Source of the DNA: SHZI01 sp964391025
GTDB lineage: Bacteria; Pseudomonadota; Gammaproteobacteria; Steroidobacterales; GCA-2729495
Assembly: GCA_964391025.1 (NCBI GenBank)
Contig: CAYMKJ010000059.1
Span: 1-24,015, forward strand
Reading direction: 5' to 3'
DNA: 24,015 nucleotides
A program made the position numbers and the translations under genes. Below, piece after piece: positions 1 through 7,798 of the stretch (position 1 is its first letter; the number at the start of each line of letters is the position of its first letter). The notes beneath the pieces were generated by a model. The model saw nothing but the letters and a program-made list of their open reading frames with translations, ran no database searches and was not told the DNA's origin.

Positions 1-90
1 GCGGCCTATCGGGTCTTCGTCTCGCCGGTAGGCACGCGTGTGGATCGGGAGACGCTGGTCGGCTCGCTGTCCTATCCCGGGCGGTACTGA
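1..90 (+). CDS. C-terminal end of an unidentified protein (partial)
   Basis: An open frame enters from the left edge and ends at a TGA at 88-90, giving the last 29 residues of a protein that ends in SLSYPGRY. The residues read like a beta-rich C-terminus, but I cannot assign a family from so little. It is on the same strand as the acetyltransferase that starts 26 bases later, so the two may be cotranscribed. Confidence 0.5.
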   Translation, partial: AAYRVFVSPVGTRVDRETLVGSLSYPGRY

Positions 91-116
91 AGCCCGCCGT
101 GCCGTAATATTTCGCC

Positions 117-683
117 ATGGCCCAGCCGAGCGTATTCACCATCCGGCGCGCGTCCCCCGGCGACGCGGCCGCTCTTGCGGACCTGGCCCGGGAAACCTTC
201 GTTGAGACTTTCGGGTATCTCTACCGCCCTGAGGACCTGGCGGCGTTTCTAAAGACGTCCCAATCGACCACAGCCTATGCGCCCCTGCTGAATGACCCCC
301 GAGTGGCGATCTGGGTCGCCGGGGACGCTGCTGGTGCCCTGGTCGGCTTCCTGACGGCGGGCCCCTGCAAGCTCCCGGCGCCGCAACGGGAAGCCACGGC
401 GGGTGAAATCCGCCAGTTGTATCTCCGCGCCTCCGTCCAGCGGGATGGACTCGGCACACGCCTGCTGGTCATGGCCCTCGAATGGCTGGCGGCGCGGGGC
501 CACTCGCCGCTTTACGTCGGGGTCTGGTCAGGGAATCTCGGCGCCCAGCGTTTGTATGCCCGCTACGGCTTCGAGAAGATCGGTGAGTACGATTTTCCGG
601 TGGGCAGTCACCTCGACCGGGAATTTATTTTCCGTCAACGGAAGACGTCGTCGCCATCGCCAGCCGGAAGATCGACGACATGA
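117..683 (+). CDS. GNAT family N-acetyltransferase
   Basis: This 188-residue protein has the layout of the GNAT fold. An N-terminal strand and helix (IRRASPGDAAALADLARETF) is followed by motif A with the acetyl-CoA pyrophosphate loop QRDGLG (residues 108-113), then a motif B region with N-LGAQRLYARYGFEKIG (about 140-156), which is typical of GNATs acting on small molecules or protein N-termini. The family moves an acetyl group from acetyl-CoA to an amine; the substrate cannot be read from the sequence. The stop codon overlaps the ATG of the next gene (ATGA at 680-683), so the two are probably translationally coupled. No clear Shine-Dalgarno lies before ATG 117. A TAATAT (105-110) sits only 6 bases upstream, so a leaderless transcript is possible. 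The last 15 or so residues look like an unstructured tail created by the overlap. Confidence 0.88.
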   Translation: MAQPSVFTIRRASPGDAAALADLARETFVETFGYLYRPEDLAAFLKTSQSTTAYAPLLNDPRVAIWVAGDAAGALVGFLTAGPCKLPAPQREATAGEIRQLYLRASVQRDGLGTRLLVMALEWLAARGHSPLYVGVWSGNLGAQRLYARYGFEKIGEYDFPVGSHLDREFIFRQRKTSSPSPAGRSTT

Positions 684-1585
684 GTGACTCGCTCGAATTC
701 TGGCGCCGCAAGGGAGGTTCGTTTTCCTACCAGGGGAATGAAATCTTCGTTCGGTCCGCCGGCGACAAGACCGCTCCGGTACTGTTGCTGATCCATGGCT
801 TTCCCACCGCCTCCTGGGACTTCGCTCCACTGTGGGAACACCTCGCGATCCGCTGGCGGGTGCTGACCCTGGACATGCTCGGGTTTGGCTTCTCGGCAAA
901 ACCACGGGGCTACCCCTACTTGATCGCGCACCAGGCCGACCTGATCGAGGCCTTCCTGCGTGCCGAGTCGGTCACCGACTACCACGTACTCTCTCACGAC
1001 TATGGCGACACAGTGGCCCAGGAGCTGCTGGCGCGGGACTCTGGCCAACCGCGACTGCGCAGCGTCTGCCTGCTGAATGGCGGAATCTTTCCGGAGGCGC
1101 ATCGGCCGCTGCTGATCCAGCGGCTCCTGTCCTCGCCGGCAGGACCACTGGTTGCACGCCTGTCGAGCCGTACGACCTTCGCCATCAGCATGCGGAAGAT
1201 CTTCGCCAGACAGCGCCCACCGACATCGTCAGAGGTGGATGGGTTCTGGGCGCTGGTGACGCACGGGAACGGGCGCGCGGTGTTGCCATCAGTAAGCCGG
1301 TATCGGTATGAGCGCTTGCGGATGCGCGCGCGGTGGGTCGGCGCCCTGCAAACCACGGCCGTGCCGCTCCGATTCATCGTCGGAACCGCAGATCCTATCG
1401 CGGGAGCGGCCATGGCCGTCCGGTATCGGCAGCTGGTGCCGCGACCGGATGTGGTCGAACTCGCCGGCGTGGGCCACTATCCGCAGGTGGAAGTCCCGGA
1501 ACAGGTGCTAAAGGCCTATTCGGAGTTTCGAGGATCCCCTGATCACGCCGGAAGAGTCCATAACCGCAATGCTCAGGTTGATTGA
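680..1585 (+). CDS. Alpha/beta hydrolase with Asp nucleophile (MEST/haloalkane dehalogenase-like), rearranged C-terminus
   Basis: The 301-residue protein has a full alpha/beta hydrolase signature: the oxyanion loop HGFP at 39-42, LDMLGFGFSAKP at 64-75, the nucleophile elbow SHDYGD with Asp107, the acid Asp238 in GTADP, and the catalytic His266 in GVGHYP. Asp rather than Ser in the elbow places it with haloalkane dehalogenase/epoxide hydrolase-type enzymes. The SHDYGDxVAQELL string closely resembles the vertebrate MEST (PEG1) protein and its bacterial relatives, whose substrate is unknown to me. Translation is probably coupled to the acetyltransferase through an ATGA overlap. The last 17 residues, after KAYSEFR, look alien: this stretch overlaps, in another frame, the C-terminus of an SDR, so the native 3' end has probably been replaced. 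The catalytic core is intact and the enzyme may still be active. Confidence 0.85.
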   Translation: MSDSLEFWRRKGGSFSYQGNEIFVRSAGDKTAPVLLLIHGFPTASWDFAPLWEHLAIRWRVLTLDMLGFGFSAKPRGYPYLIAHQADLIEAFLRAESVTDYHVLSHDYGDTVAQELLARDSGQPRLRSVCLLNGGIFPEAHRPLLIQRLLSSPAGPLVARLSSRTTFAISMRKIFARQRPPTSSEVDGFWALVTHGNGRAVLPSVSRYRYERLRMRARWVGALQTTAVPLRFIVGTADPIAGAAMAVRYRQLVPRPDVVELAGVGHYPQVEVPEQVLKAYSEFRGSPDHAGRVHNRNAQVD

Positions 1586-1646
1586 CGGGCTGGCACCGGC
1601 GCAGTCGGGCGTCTTCCTCAACTACGACGGTCAGACGCTGCCCTGA
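1512..1646 (+). pseudogene. 3' remnant of a short-chain dehydrogenase gene
   Basis: In the third plus-strand frame, DNA from about 1512 (homology clear from about 1533) to the TGA at 1644-1646 reads TPEESITAMLRLIDGL then QSGVFLNYDGQTLP. This is the usual C-terminus of SDR-family oxidoreductases, where a VxGMxxVIDGL helix leads to SGxFLxYDGxxLPW. There is no start, no Rossmann GxxxGxG and no YxxxK, and an in-frame stop lies at 1509-1511, so only the last 35-40 codons survive. The stub overlaps the 3' end of the hydrolase in a different frame and the antisense 3' end of the RND gene. It marks a deletion or recombination junction near 1530. The family call rests on resemblance by eye. Confidence 0.6.
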
Positions 1647-4600
1647 TAAACCCCCGCAGGAGCGCGTTGACGCGCGACCGGATTGTGTTCGCGCCGAAAG
1701 GCGCTCCTACGTCCCGCTGGCGCCCGCTCTCCACGAGCGAATACACGGCCGGCACGACAACGAGGCTCAGCAGCGTTGAACTGAGCATGCCGCCGACCAC
1801 GGCGACGGCCAGCGGGCCGGACAGCTCCACGCCGGTGCCGATACCCAGCGCCGGCACCATCATCGCCATGATGATCGTGAGGGACGTCATGAGAATGGGC
1901 CGTAGTCGCCGGGGGCAGGCTTCAGACAGTGCATCGTCCACGCTGTAACCCTTGTCCCGCAGCTGGTTCGTGAGATCTACCAGCAGAATGGAATTCTTCG
2001 CGACGAGGCCAATGAGCAGGATCAGCCCCACCATGGAATACAGGTTCAGGGTCGTGCCGGTAATGGCCAAAGCGGCAACGCCCCCGATAATCGCCAGCGG
2101 CTGGGCCACCATGATGATCAGCGGCTGCACGTAGGAATTGAACTGGCTGGCCAGCACCATGTAGACGAGGACGAGCGCAAGCAGGAAGGTAAAGCCGACT
2201 CCCGACGATGTCTCGTCCAGCTGCTCTGATCCGCCCTGCAGTTTCAGGGTGTAGCCCGGCGGGAGAAACTCGGCCGCTGCCTTCCGGACCCGGTCTACGG
2301 CATCGCCCAGGGCTATGGTCGGATCGGAGAAGAACGCCGCGGCGTACTGGCGGTCCACACGAGTGATCACGGCCGGCCCGACGATCTCGGTGAAGTGCGC
2401 CACAGTGTCGAGGCGGACCAGCGCACCGTTCGGCGCCCGCAGGTAGATCTTGGAGAGGTCAGCCAGGTCCACGTCGCCGGCAGCCTTGATCCGGATGTCA
2501 TAGCGCTCGCCATCGCCCGGCTCATCGCTGAACTTGGCGACGTTCAGCCCGCCGGCCAGCACGTTGGCGGCCTGGGCCACGTCCCGCGCGGACAACCCAA
2601 GCTCCGCGGCCAGGTCCCGATTCACATCGAGCCGCACCTGGGGCAGATCCAGCTGCAGATCCACGTCGATCTGCCCGAGTTGCGGATCCTTCGACAGGCG
2701 ATCGCGGAAGTTCTGAGCCAGGTCGGCGACCGTCGCCAGGTCCGGCCCGTCAATGACAAAGCTGAGCGCATCACCCCGGGAGTTGCCGGAGATGCCGTAG
2801 GGCGCGGGGAAGGCGAGGATACCGGGAATCTGGCCCAGTTCATCCCGCAGGATCTTGATCATTTCCTGCTGCGTGACCCGGCGTTTCTCCCGGGGCTGCA
2901 TGTTCACGTAGATCAGGCCCTGGTTGACGCCGCCGGTCCGCCCGCCGCCGATCGTGGCGAAGATGTTCTCGATCTCCGGATGGGAGAGCACGACTTTCTC
3001 CACCTCGCGCAAACGGTCGTCCGAGTAGTCGATGCTCGAGCCGGTGGGAGTACGCACGGTGATCTGGAACTGACCCTCGTCTTCCGCAGGAAAGAACTCA
3101 AAGCCGAGCGTCATGAAGATGAATGGCGTGGCGGCGACTACCGCGAGGGCGAAGCCCACCACTCGCCAGCGGTGGCGGAGGCTCCAGGCCGTGGCCTTCC
3201 GGTACCACTGGTCGAGCCCGTCCAGCCAGCCGGCGAGCCGGCCATACAGGGCGCCGTGCCGTTGATTGATTTCCAGGTAACGGGCGCACAGCATTGGGGT
3301 GAGCGTCAGGGATACGAATAGCGAAACCAGAACGCCACAGGCCACGACGACCCCAAACGACCCGATCAGTTTGCCGGGAATGCCGGGCACGAAGACCACC
3401 ACGGCGAAGATACTGGCCAGCACCAGTGTCGATGCCACGATGGCGAGCAACACCTCGTTCGCGCCGTCCACCGCTGCCTGGGCCCTGTCCACCGCTCCTC
3501 TTTCGAGGCGTCGTTCGACGTTTTCCAGCACCACGATCGCGTCATCCACAACGACGCCAATCAGCAGGAGCAGGCCCAGCATCGTAATGGTATTCAGGGT
3601 GTAACCGAGGAAGTACATGACCAGGACTGCACCAAGGAGAGACACCGGGATCGCGGCCGCCACGATCAGCGTGGCGCGAAAGTTCCGCAGGAACAGCCAG
3701 ACCACGAGCGCGGCGAAGATCGTGCCCTCGATCAGGTGGCTCTGCAGGGACTTCACCAGGTCGATGATGTACAGGCTGTCGTCGGCCGAGATCGTGACCT
3801 CGAGGCCGGGCGGCAGCTGGGGGACGATGTCCCGTGCCAGCCGGCGCTTGATCTCGGTGTTGATGGCCACCGAATTGCGGCCCGATACCTTGATGACGCC
3901 GAGGCCGACCGCCGGCTTGCCGTTGTAGCGCCCGACGCGGCGTGCATCGGAAAGACTGTCCTCGACTACAGCCACGTCCCGCAGGTAGATGGCGCCACCA
4001 TCCCGGTAGCCGATCACCATGCGCTCCAGCGCTGCGGGGTCGTGGTACTCCAGATCCAGCTTGAGAAGCTGTTCCTGCTGCGCCTCGACGAGAAAACCCC
4101 CGGGCAGCTGGAAATGCTCATTGCGGAAGGCCGCGATCACTTCCTGGACAGTAATACCGAAGGCGGTCAGGCGTTCGAAGTCGAGATTGATGCGGATGGT
4201 GCGCTGTCGCTCCCCGCCGATGATCACCTCGCCCACGCCATCGATGGTCTCCAGGCGCTTCTTCACCACTGTTCGCGAGTACTGATTCAGCTGCTGAACG
4301 GTCCGGTCCCCGCTGATGGTCAACCAGAACGAGGGGAAGGAGCCGGTGTCTGATTTGGAGATGATGGGCACGTCCGCGTCTTCCGGCAGCTGGCCCAGAA
4401 CCTGGCTGACCTTGGCCTGGACTTCGTTAAACGCCACATTTATGTCCTTCTGGATCTGGAAGGACGGTACGACCAGCGAACTGCCCGAAGCAGTCGTGGA
4501 GACCAGCTGATCGATGCCGGGGATGCTGCTGATAGCACCTTCGATTACGTTGGTCACGCTGGAGTCGACGATCTCGGGATTGGCGCCCTCGAGACGAGTG

Positions 4601-4743
4601 AAAACGGAGATCCTGGCCAGATCGATGTTCGGCAAACGCTCAATGCCGAGGCGGCTATAGGCCACGAGCCCGAACAGTACGATGACGGCGTTCAACATCG
4701 CCGCAAAGACGTAGCGCTTGACTGAAACCGATGCCAGGCTCAT
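1618..4743 (-). CDS. RND multidrug-type efflux permease (HAE1 family), REP-derived C-terminal tail
   Basis: At 1041 residues this matches the AcrB/MexB class of inner-membrane proton-driven transporters. TM1 lies near residues 9-29, followed by the first large periplasmic porter loop (about 35-335). The TM2-6 block carries the TM4 proton-relay pair Asp400-Asp401 in GVVVDDAIVVLENVER. A second periplasmic loop and the TM8-12 block follow, with the conserved Lys in GLVAKNSILLVD. Such pumps export drugs, solvents or lipids through an adaptor and an outer-membrane channel. The adaptor gene lies just upstream, with its TGA one base before this ATG; no TolC-type gene is present, so the channel must be encoded elsewhere. 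The protein normally ends soon after the last helix (VVVPAVYSLVESGRQRD). Here about 30 more residues are encoded by the REP pair and by the antisense of the SDR stub, a probable readthrough tail. Confidence 0.95.
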   Translation of the reverse strand: MSLASVSVKRYVFAAMLNAVIVLFGLVAYSRLGIERLPNIDLARISVFTRLEGANPEIVDSSVTNVIEGAISSIPGIDQLVSTTASGSSLVVPSFQIQKDINVAFNEVQAKVSQVLGQLPEDADVPIISKSDTGSFPSFWLTISGDRTVQQLNQYSRTVVKKRLETIDGVGEVIIGGERQRTIRINLDFERLTAFGITVQEVIAAFRNEHFQLPGGFLVEAQQEQLLKLDLEYHDPAALERMVIGYRDGGAIYLRDVAVVEDSLSDARRVGRYNGKPAVGLGVIKVSGRNSVAINTEIKRRLARDIVPQLPPGLEVTISADDSLYIIDLVKSLQSHLIEGTIFAALVVWLFLRNFRATLIVAAAIPVSLLGAVLVMYFLGYTLNTITMLGLLLLIGVVVDDAIVVLENVERRLERGAVDRAQAAVDGANEVLLAIVASTLVLASIFAVVVFVPGIPGKLIGSFGVVVACGVLVSLFVSLTLTPMLCARYLEINQRHGALYGRLAGWLDGLDQWYRKATAWSLRHRWRVVGFALAVVAATPFIFMTLGFEFFPAEDEGQFQITVRTPTGSSIDYSDDRLREVEKVVLSHPEIENIFATIGGGRTGGVNQGLIYVNMQPREKRRVTQQEMIKILRDELGQIPGILAFPAPYGISGNSRGDALSFVIDGPDLATVADLAQNFRDRLSKDPQLGQIDVDLQLDLPQVRLDVNRDLAAELGLSARDVAQAANVLAGGLNVAKFSDEPGDGERYDIRIKAAGDVDLADLSKIYLRAPNGALVRLDTVAHFTEIVGPAVITRVDRQYAAAFFSDPTIALGDAVDRVRKAAAEFLPPGYTLKLQGGSEQLDETSSGVGFTFLLALVLVYMVLASQFNSYVQPLIIMVAQPLAIIGGVAALAITGTTLNLYSMVGLILLIGLVAKNSILLVDLTNQLRDKGYSVDDALSEACPRRLRPILMTSLTIIMAMMVPALGIGTGVELSGPLAVAVVGGMLSSTLLSLVVVPAVYSLVESGRQRDVGAPFGANTIRSRVNALLRGFIRAASDRRS
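1656..1710. repeat. Inverted pair of REP-like palindromes (BIME-like)
   Basis: Two 23-base units face each other. The plus-strand unit at 1656-1678 reads GCAGGAGCGCG-TTGA-CGCGCGAC. The minus-strand unit at 1688-1710 reads, in its own direction, GTAGGAGCGCC-TTT-CGGCGCGAA. Both share the G(T/C)AGGAGCGC head and a short GC stem-loop, as in the REP elements spread by RAYT transposases in Pseudomonas, Stenotrophomonas and Xanthomonas. They lie between the SDR stub and the RND gene, within the reading frame of the latter. I see no other copy in this window. Confidence 0.65.
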
Positions 4744-4744
4744 G

Positions 4745-5800
4745 TCAGTCTGCCGCGATGGTCACCGTCGCGCCGTTCGTCAGAAACCCGGCGCCATCGA
4801 CAGCGATCTTCTCGCCACCCTTCAGGCCCTCGAGAATCTCCACCAGCTTGCCATTGCGCTGCCCGCGCCGGACGAGCTGCTCGCGGACCTTGTTGCCGTT
4901 GATCACGTAGAGCACATCGCCGGCAGGCCGGCGCACCACGGCGACCTGCGGCACCATCAGGGCATTCGCACGCGTCTCGAGCACTACGTCGGCCCGCACG
5001 CTGGCACCGGGACGCCAGTCGCCGGGATTCGTGAAGTCCACGATGACTGTCAGTGACCGGTTGTTGCGATTCACCCCGGGCTGCAGCTCGCCGATCTTCG
5101 CCGTGACCGGAGGACCAGTGGCTGCTGCAGAGGTGAGACGAACGGTCAGGCCGGGCTTGAGGCGCGGTGCCCGGTACTCCGGGAACGGCAGGCGAACCCG
5201 CAAGTGCTCCGTATCCACGAGATCGAAAACGGGGGCCCCGACCTGCACGTAGGCGCCCACGTCGACGTAGCGCTTGGCCACCTCACCCTTGAAGGGCGCC
5301 ACAATGCGGGCCTCGCCGAGCCGGCGCGAACTGTCGCCAGCGCGGGCCCGTGCTCCATCCACCTGCGCCTTGAGTGCGTCCAGATCCGTGGCAATGCTCT
5401 CCAGCTGCTCCTGCGAGATCAGCTTTTCGGCCTGAAGCCGCTTCGCCCTCTCGAACTCGCTTTGCTTGTTTTTGGTGAGGGCCACCAGGCGCACGACCTC
5501 GGACTGATCGGCTGAGTTGCCGAAGCGATACTGCTTGCTGTCCAGTTCGGCGAGTGTCGCGCCCTTTTCGACCGTGGCCCCTTCGTCGACTGCAAGGCGC
5601 ACCACTTTGCCCGCAACTTCGGCTGCGACAGGTGGCGCGGCGCGGCTCTCGATTACGCCGACTGCCCACTCCGTTTCCTCCACCGGCTGGCGCGCAACCG
5701 TGGCCACCGTGATGCGGACCACGCGGCCCTCGCCGAGTGCATCACTGAGCAGCAATGAGGACGAGAGCAAAAGGAGGCAGCGGACGGCGGGAACCGTCAT
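4745..5800 (-). CDS. Efflux RND transporter periplasmic adaptor (membrane fusion protein)
   Basis: A 351-residue protein with an N-terminal signal peptide (MTVPAVRCLLLLSSSLLLSDALG). The first half of a biotinyl-lipoyl domain follows (AEVAGKVVRLAVDEGATVEKG, about 60-80), then a helical hairpin rich in Glu, Gln and Lys (about 90-160), the returning lipoyl half (ARIVAPFKGEVAKRYVDVGAYV, about 163-184), a beta-barrel domain and a membrane-proximal domain ending in GGEKIAVDGAGFLTNGATV. This is the HlyD/AcrA order. It bridges the RND permease to an outer-membrane channel in the periplasm. Its ATG overlaps the TAA of the preceding small membrane gene by one base (TAATG), and its stop is one base from the permease ATG, so all three are probably translated from one message. 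There is no lipobox Cys at the signal cleavage site, unlike AcrA. Confidence 0.93.
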   Translation of the reverse strand: MTVPAVRCLLLLSSSLLLSDALGEGRVVRITVATVARQPVEETEWAVGVIESRAAPPVAAEVAGKVVRLAVDEGATVEKGATLAELDSKQYRFGNSADQSEVVRLVALTKNKQSEFERAKRLQAEKLISQEQLESIATDLDALKAQVDGARARAGDSSRRLGEARIVAPFKGEVAKRYVDVGAYVQVGAPVFDLVDTEHLRVRLPFPEYRAPRLKPGLTVRLTSAAATGPPVTAKIGELQPGVNRNNRSLTVIVDFTNPGDWRPGASVRADVVLETRANALMVPQVAVVRRPAGDVLYVINGNKVREQLVRRGQRNGKLVEILEGLKGGEKIAVDGAGFLTNGATVTIAAD

Positions 5801-6090
5801 TACTTTGGACCGAATTCCTGTTTGCAGGCCGGACAGGCCGGTGCACGAAACAGCGGTCCGTAGAGCGTGGCATCAAGGGCCGCCGACCAGAACCACCGGT
5901 TGCTGCACTTCGGACAGACGATGAACAATGTTCCGTAAGCATAGCCCGCAATGGCCAGAATGGTGCCCCACGTCCAGTTGATCCCGGAACCCTCCCACAA
6001 CGGCGCGAAACTGCCGATGAGCATCAGCAGTATCGCGATGTAGAGTTTCCAGGACTGGCCGGTCCTGGCAAATACAGAATTATCGAACAT
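5800..6090 (-). CDS. Small membrane protein with C-terminal zinc ribbon
   Basis: A 96-residue protein with two predicted membrane segments (about 14-32 and 40-58), followed immediately by CPKC (59-62) and CPAC (86-89). The two CxxC pairs 23 residues apart are a classic zinc-ribbon arrangement, placed on the side of the membrane reached after the second helix, most likely the cytoplasm. I do not recognise a named family. It sits between the GIY-YIG gene (TGAATG junction, no gap) and the RND adaptor (one-base overlap), so it belongs to that transcript. A role in sensing or assembly for the pump is possible but is only inference from position. Confidence 0.75.
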   Translation of the reverse strand: MFDNSVFARTGQSWKLYIAILLMLIGSFAPLWEGSGINWTWGTILAIAGYAYGTLFIVCPKCSNRWFWSAALDATLYGPLFRAPACPACKQEFGPK

Positions 6091-6354
6091 TCAACCCCCT
6101 AATAATGCCCGCTTCGCCGCTACCGGCAAGCGCTTGATGGCGGCTTCCCGCCGAAGTGCCGCTCCACGATCCGGAGCGAGTTCCTGATGGACCAGAATTA
6201 CTGGCCGGCGAGCGCGCGTGTACGCCGCGCCAGTGCCCGCATTATGCTGGGCAATTCGCTGGCCGAGGTCCCTCGCGATGCCGGTATACAGCGTCTGGTC
6301 CGCACACCGGACAATGTAGACGCTCCAGTCCGGGTCTCCCGGGCTTCCGCTCAT
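6091..6354 (-). CDS. GIY-YIG superfamily protein (UPF0213/YhbQ-like)
   Basis: The 87-residue product has the short stand-alone GIY-YIG nuclease domain. WSVYIVRCADQTLYTGIA holds the VYI...YTG version of the motif, RI-QHNAGTGAAYTRARRP is the conserved Arg/Tyr helix, and AALRREAAIKRL contains the catalytic Glu region. YhbQ-type proteins are small, cytosolic and poorly characterised, with DNA nuclease activity reported for some relatives. I prefer ATG 6354 over the GTG at 6372, because GGAG lies 10 bases before the ATG and the family usually begins just before the VYI strand. The stop TGA is followed directly by the next gene's ATG. Confidence 0.85.
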   Translation of the reverse strand: MSGSPGDPDWSVYIVRCADQTLYTGIARDLGQRIAQHNAGTGAAYTRARRPVILVHQELAPDRGAALRREAAIKRLPVAAKRALLGG

Positions 6355-6410
6355 GAGGCGATCACTCCGCACGGCCGGATGGCCTCAGGGAGCTTAGCGG
6401 AAGTCGGTGT

Positions 6411-7088
6411 TCAGGCAAAACCGCGGGCGCGGATGCGGGCGATCTTGGCGGTCTGGGGCAGGCGATAGAAGGTCCTGAGTTCGCGAAGCAGATCGGGCGT
6501 GAATGGAGCAACCGGGAAACTGGCTTCAAGGTTGGCGCAATAGCGGCCAGCGAACGTGCTAGCCGCCTGATAGCGGTCCATCTCCACCCGGTCCAGCTCC
6601 GGATCGAACCACGGATCCTCGAACAGCCGCTGCAGCAGTGGCGCACCAAGTGTAGCTGCCGGCTGCTCCTGGAGGAGCAATCGCGTGCTGACGTACTTGT
6701 CCACCTCAGCCTGCATCTCGAGCTCGAGCAGCGTTACCGGTTTGTCGAAGGCGGCATTCCAGACGAGATAATGAAAATGGCTGACGCCCTCGAGCACGGT
6801 CCAGAAATCGGCCAGATTAGTGCCGGAGAGATTTTCGCGGGGATCAGCAGAGGCCAGTCGCTCCAGAACTTCACGATCCAGATATAGAGCGAGATCAACC
6901 CCGCCGTCGCTTTCCACAACGATGAGCTGTTCGTCGGAATGGCGCCCCGGAACGCCGGCCAGCAGTGCGGCGCGCATTGCCTGGTCGGTGACGACGTAGT
7001 CCCTGACATCCTGCTGCAGCTCGACGTCGTAGAGTCGGCCAAGCTGGCCCTGCATGGCCGCGAGCAGATCCGGCAACGCGGTACCCAT
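6411..7088 (-). CDS. Conserved-looking hypothetical protein, sheath-neighbour 2
   Basis: A 225-residue soluble protein with no signal peptide, no membrane segment and no domain I can name. It is acidic and appears mainly helical. A central stretch (DFWTVLEGVSHFHYLVWNAA, then LLELEMQAEVDKYVS) and a C-terminal stretch (RYCANLEASF, LRELRTFYRLP-TAKI) are rich in aromatic and charged residues and look like conserved cores of a real family rather than a spurious frame. The gene starts 6 bases after the stop of the 210-residue gene, so the two are almost certainly cotranscribed, downstream of the tail-sheath-like gene. Function unknown. The repeated E, H and D residues in the helices could bind metal, but I see no recognised ligand motif. 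Confidence 0.75.
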   Translation of the reverse strand: MGTALPDLLAAMQGQLGRLYDVELQQDVRDYVVTDQAMRAALLAGVPGRHSDEQLIVVESDGGVDLALYLDREVLERLASADPRENLSGTNLADFWTVLEGVSHFHYLVWNAAFDKPVTLLELEMQAEVDKYVSTRLLLQEQPAATLGAPLLQRLFEDPWFDPELDRVEMDRYQAASTFAGRYCANLEASFPVAPFTPDLLRELRTFYRLPQTAKIARIRARGFA

Positions 7089-7094
7089 GGGGTG

Positions 7095-7727
7095 CTAGTG
7101 CTCGCGTACGCTGCCCAGCTGCTGGTGGGGCGCAATGCCGAGCTGGCGTAGCAGGCGTTCGGCCCGCCGGCTACCCGTGGTGAGCCAGGTCTCGTACAGC
7201 CGGAGCACGTCCTGATCCCGACCGGAGTTACCCGCATGGCGTACATCGTTCAGCACGTCCACCACATCCGCGAACTTGGCGGCGAGTTCGGCAAAGACCG
7301 GTGCAAACGCGCGACCCCTCGGATTGGCTGGCAGAGCCATGGACAAGGTGTGGTATGCACCGCCACCCATCCGCACGTAGTAACCCACGCCGACAGCCTT
7401 GCGGTCGAGCCCCTCCGCCATGAAACCGGCAATGAACAGCGCCACATCGCCCAGACGTTTCAGTGTGGAGTTCCGGCTCTCACCGGGGGTGGCGGCCGCT
7501 GCATCGGCCAGCATCAGAGCGAGTGGCTTGGGCCCTGTGCCGCGCTCGGCCTGATCGTGCAGCGCTTCGGAACGGGCAAACAGGGTCAGGAGATTTACTA
7601 CGTAGTGCGCGGTGTGACCCTCGATGGCCACCTTGTTAGAGGCCATGGCCGCATCGACGGAGTTGCGAAAGAACTCCTGAAGACTCGGAACCGGAATGAC
7701 TCCGGAATCAGGTTCGGAGACCGCCAT
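7095..7727 (-). CDS. Conserved-looking hypothetical protein, sheath-neighbour 1
   Basis: A 210-residue protein predicted to be helical and cytosolic. Notable strings are EGHTAHYVVNLLTLFARSEAL (residues 37-56, with His38 and His41), LKRLGDVALFIAGFMAEGL and VGYYVRMGGGAYHTLS. I do not recognise a Pfam family. The gene lies 71 bases downstream of the tail-sheath-like gene on the same strand and 6 bases upstream of the 225-residue gene, so the three look like one unit. The H-T-A-H helix and the Gly-rich YYVRMGGGAY turn are the best handles for finding relatives. No strong Shine-Dalgarno precedes ATG 7727. Confidence 0.75.
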   Translation of the reverse strand: MAVSEPDSGVIPVPSLQEFFRNSVDAAMASNKVAIEGHTAHYVVNLLTLFARSEALHDQAERGTGPKPLALMLADAAAATPGESRNSTLKRLGDVALFIAGFMAEGLDRKAVGVGYYVRMGGGAYHTLSMALPANPRGRAFAPVFAELAAKFADVVDVLNDVRHAGNSGRDQDVLRLYETWLTTGSRRAERLLRQLGIAPHQQLGSVREH

Positions 7728-7798
7728 GGGTGAGAGTTATACCGCTGTCCGTACTTTCACGGAGTGACCCTGATCACGGGTTGGCAACGGAGCGTGCT

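Noticed and set aside
635..1102. Minus-strand open frame opposite the alpha/beta hydrolase
   Set aside because: Antisense to the conserved catalytic core, with no ribosome-binding site or recognisable domain.
2395..3321. Long plus-strand open frame (308 codons) opposite the RND gene
   Set aside because: It is antisense to conserved RND sequence and its residues are His/Pro/Gln-rich with no family pattern; it is a product of high GC.
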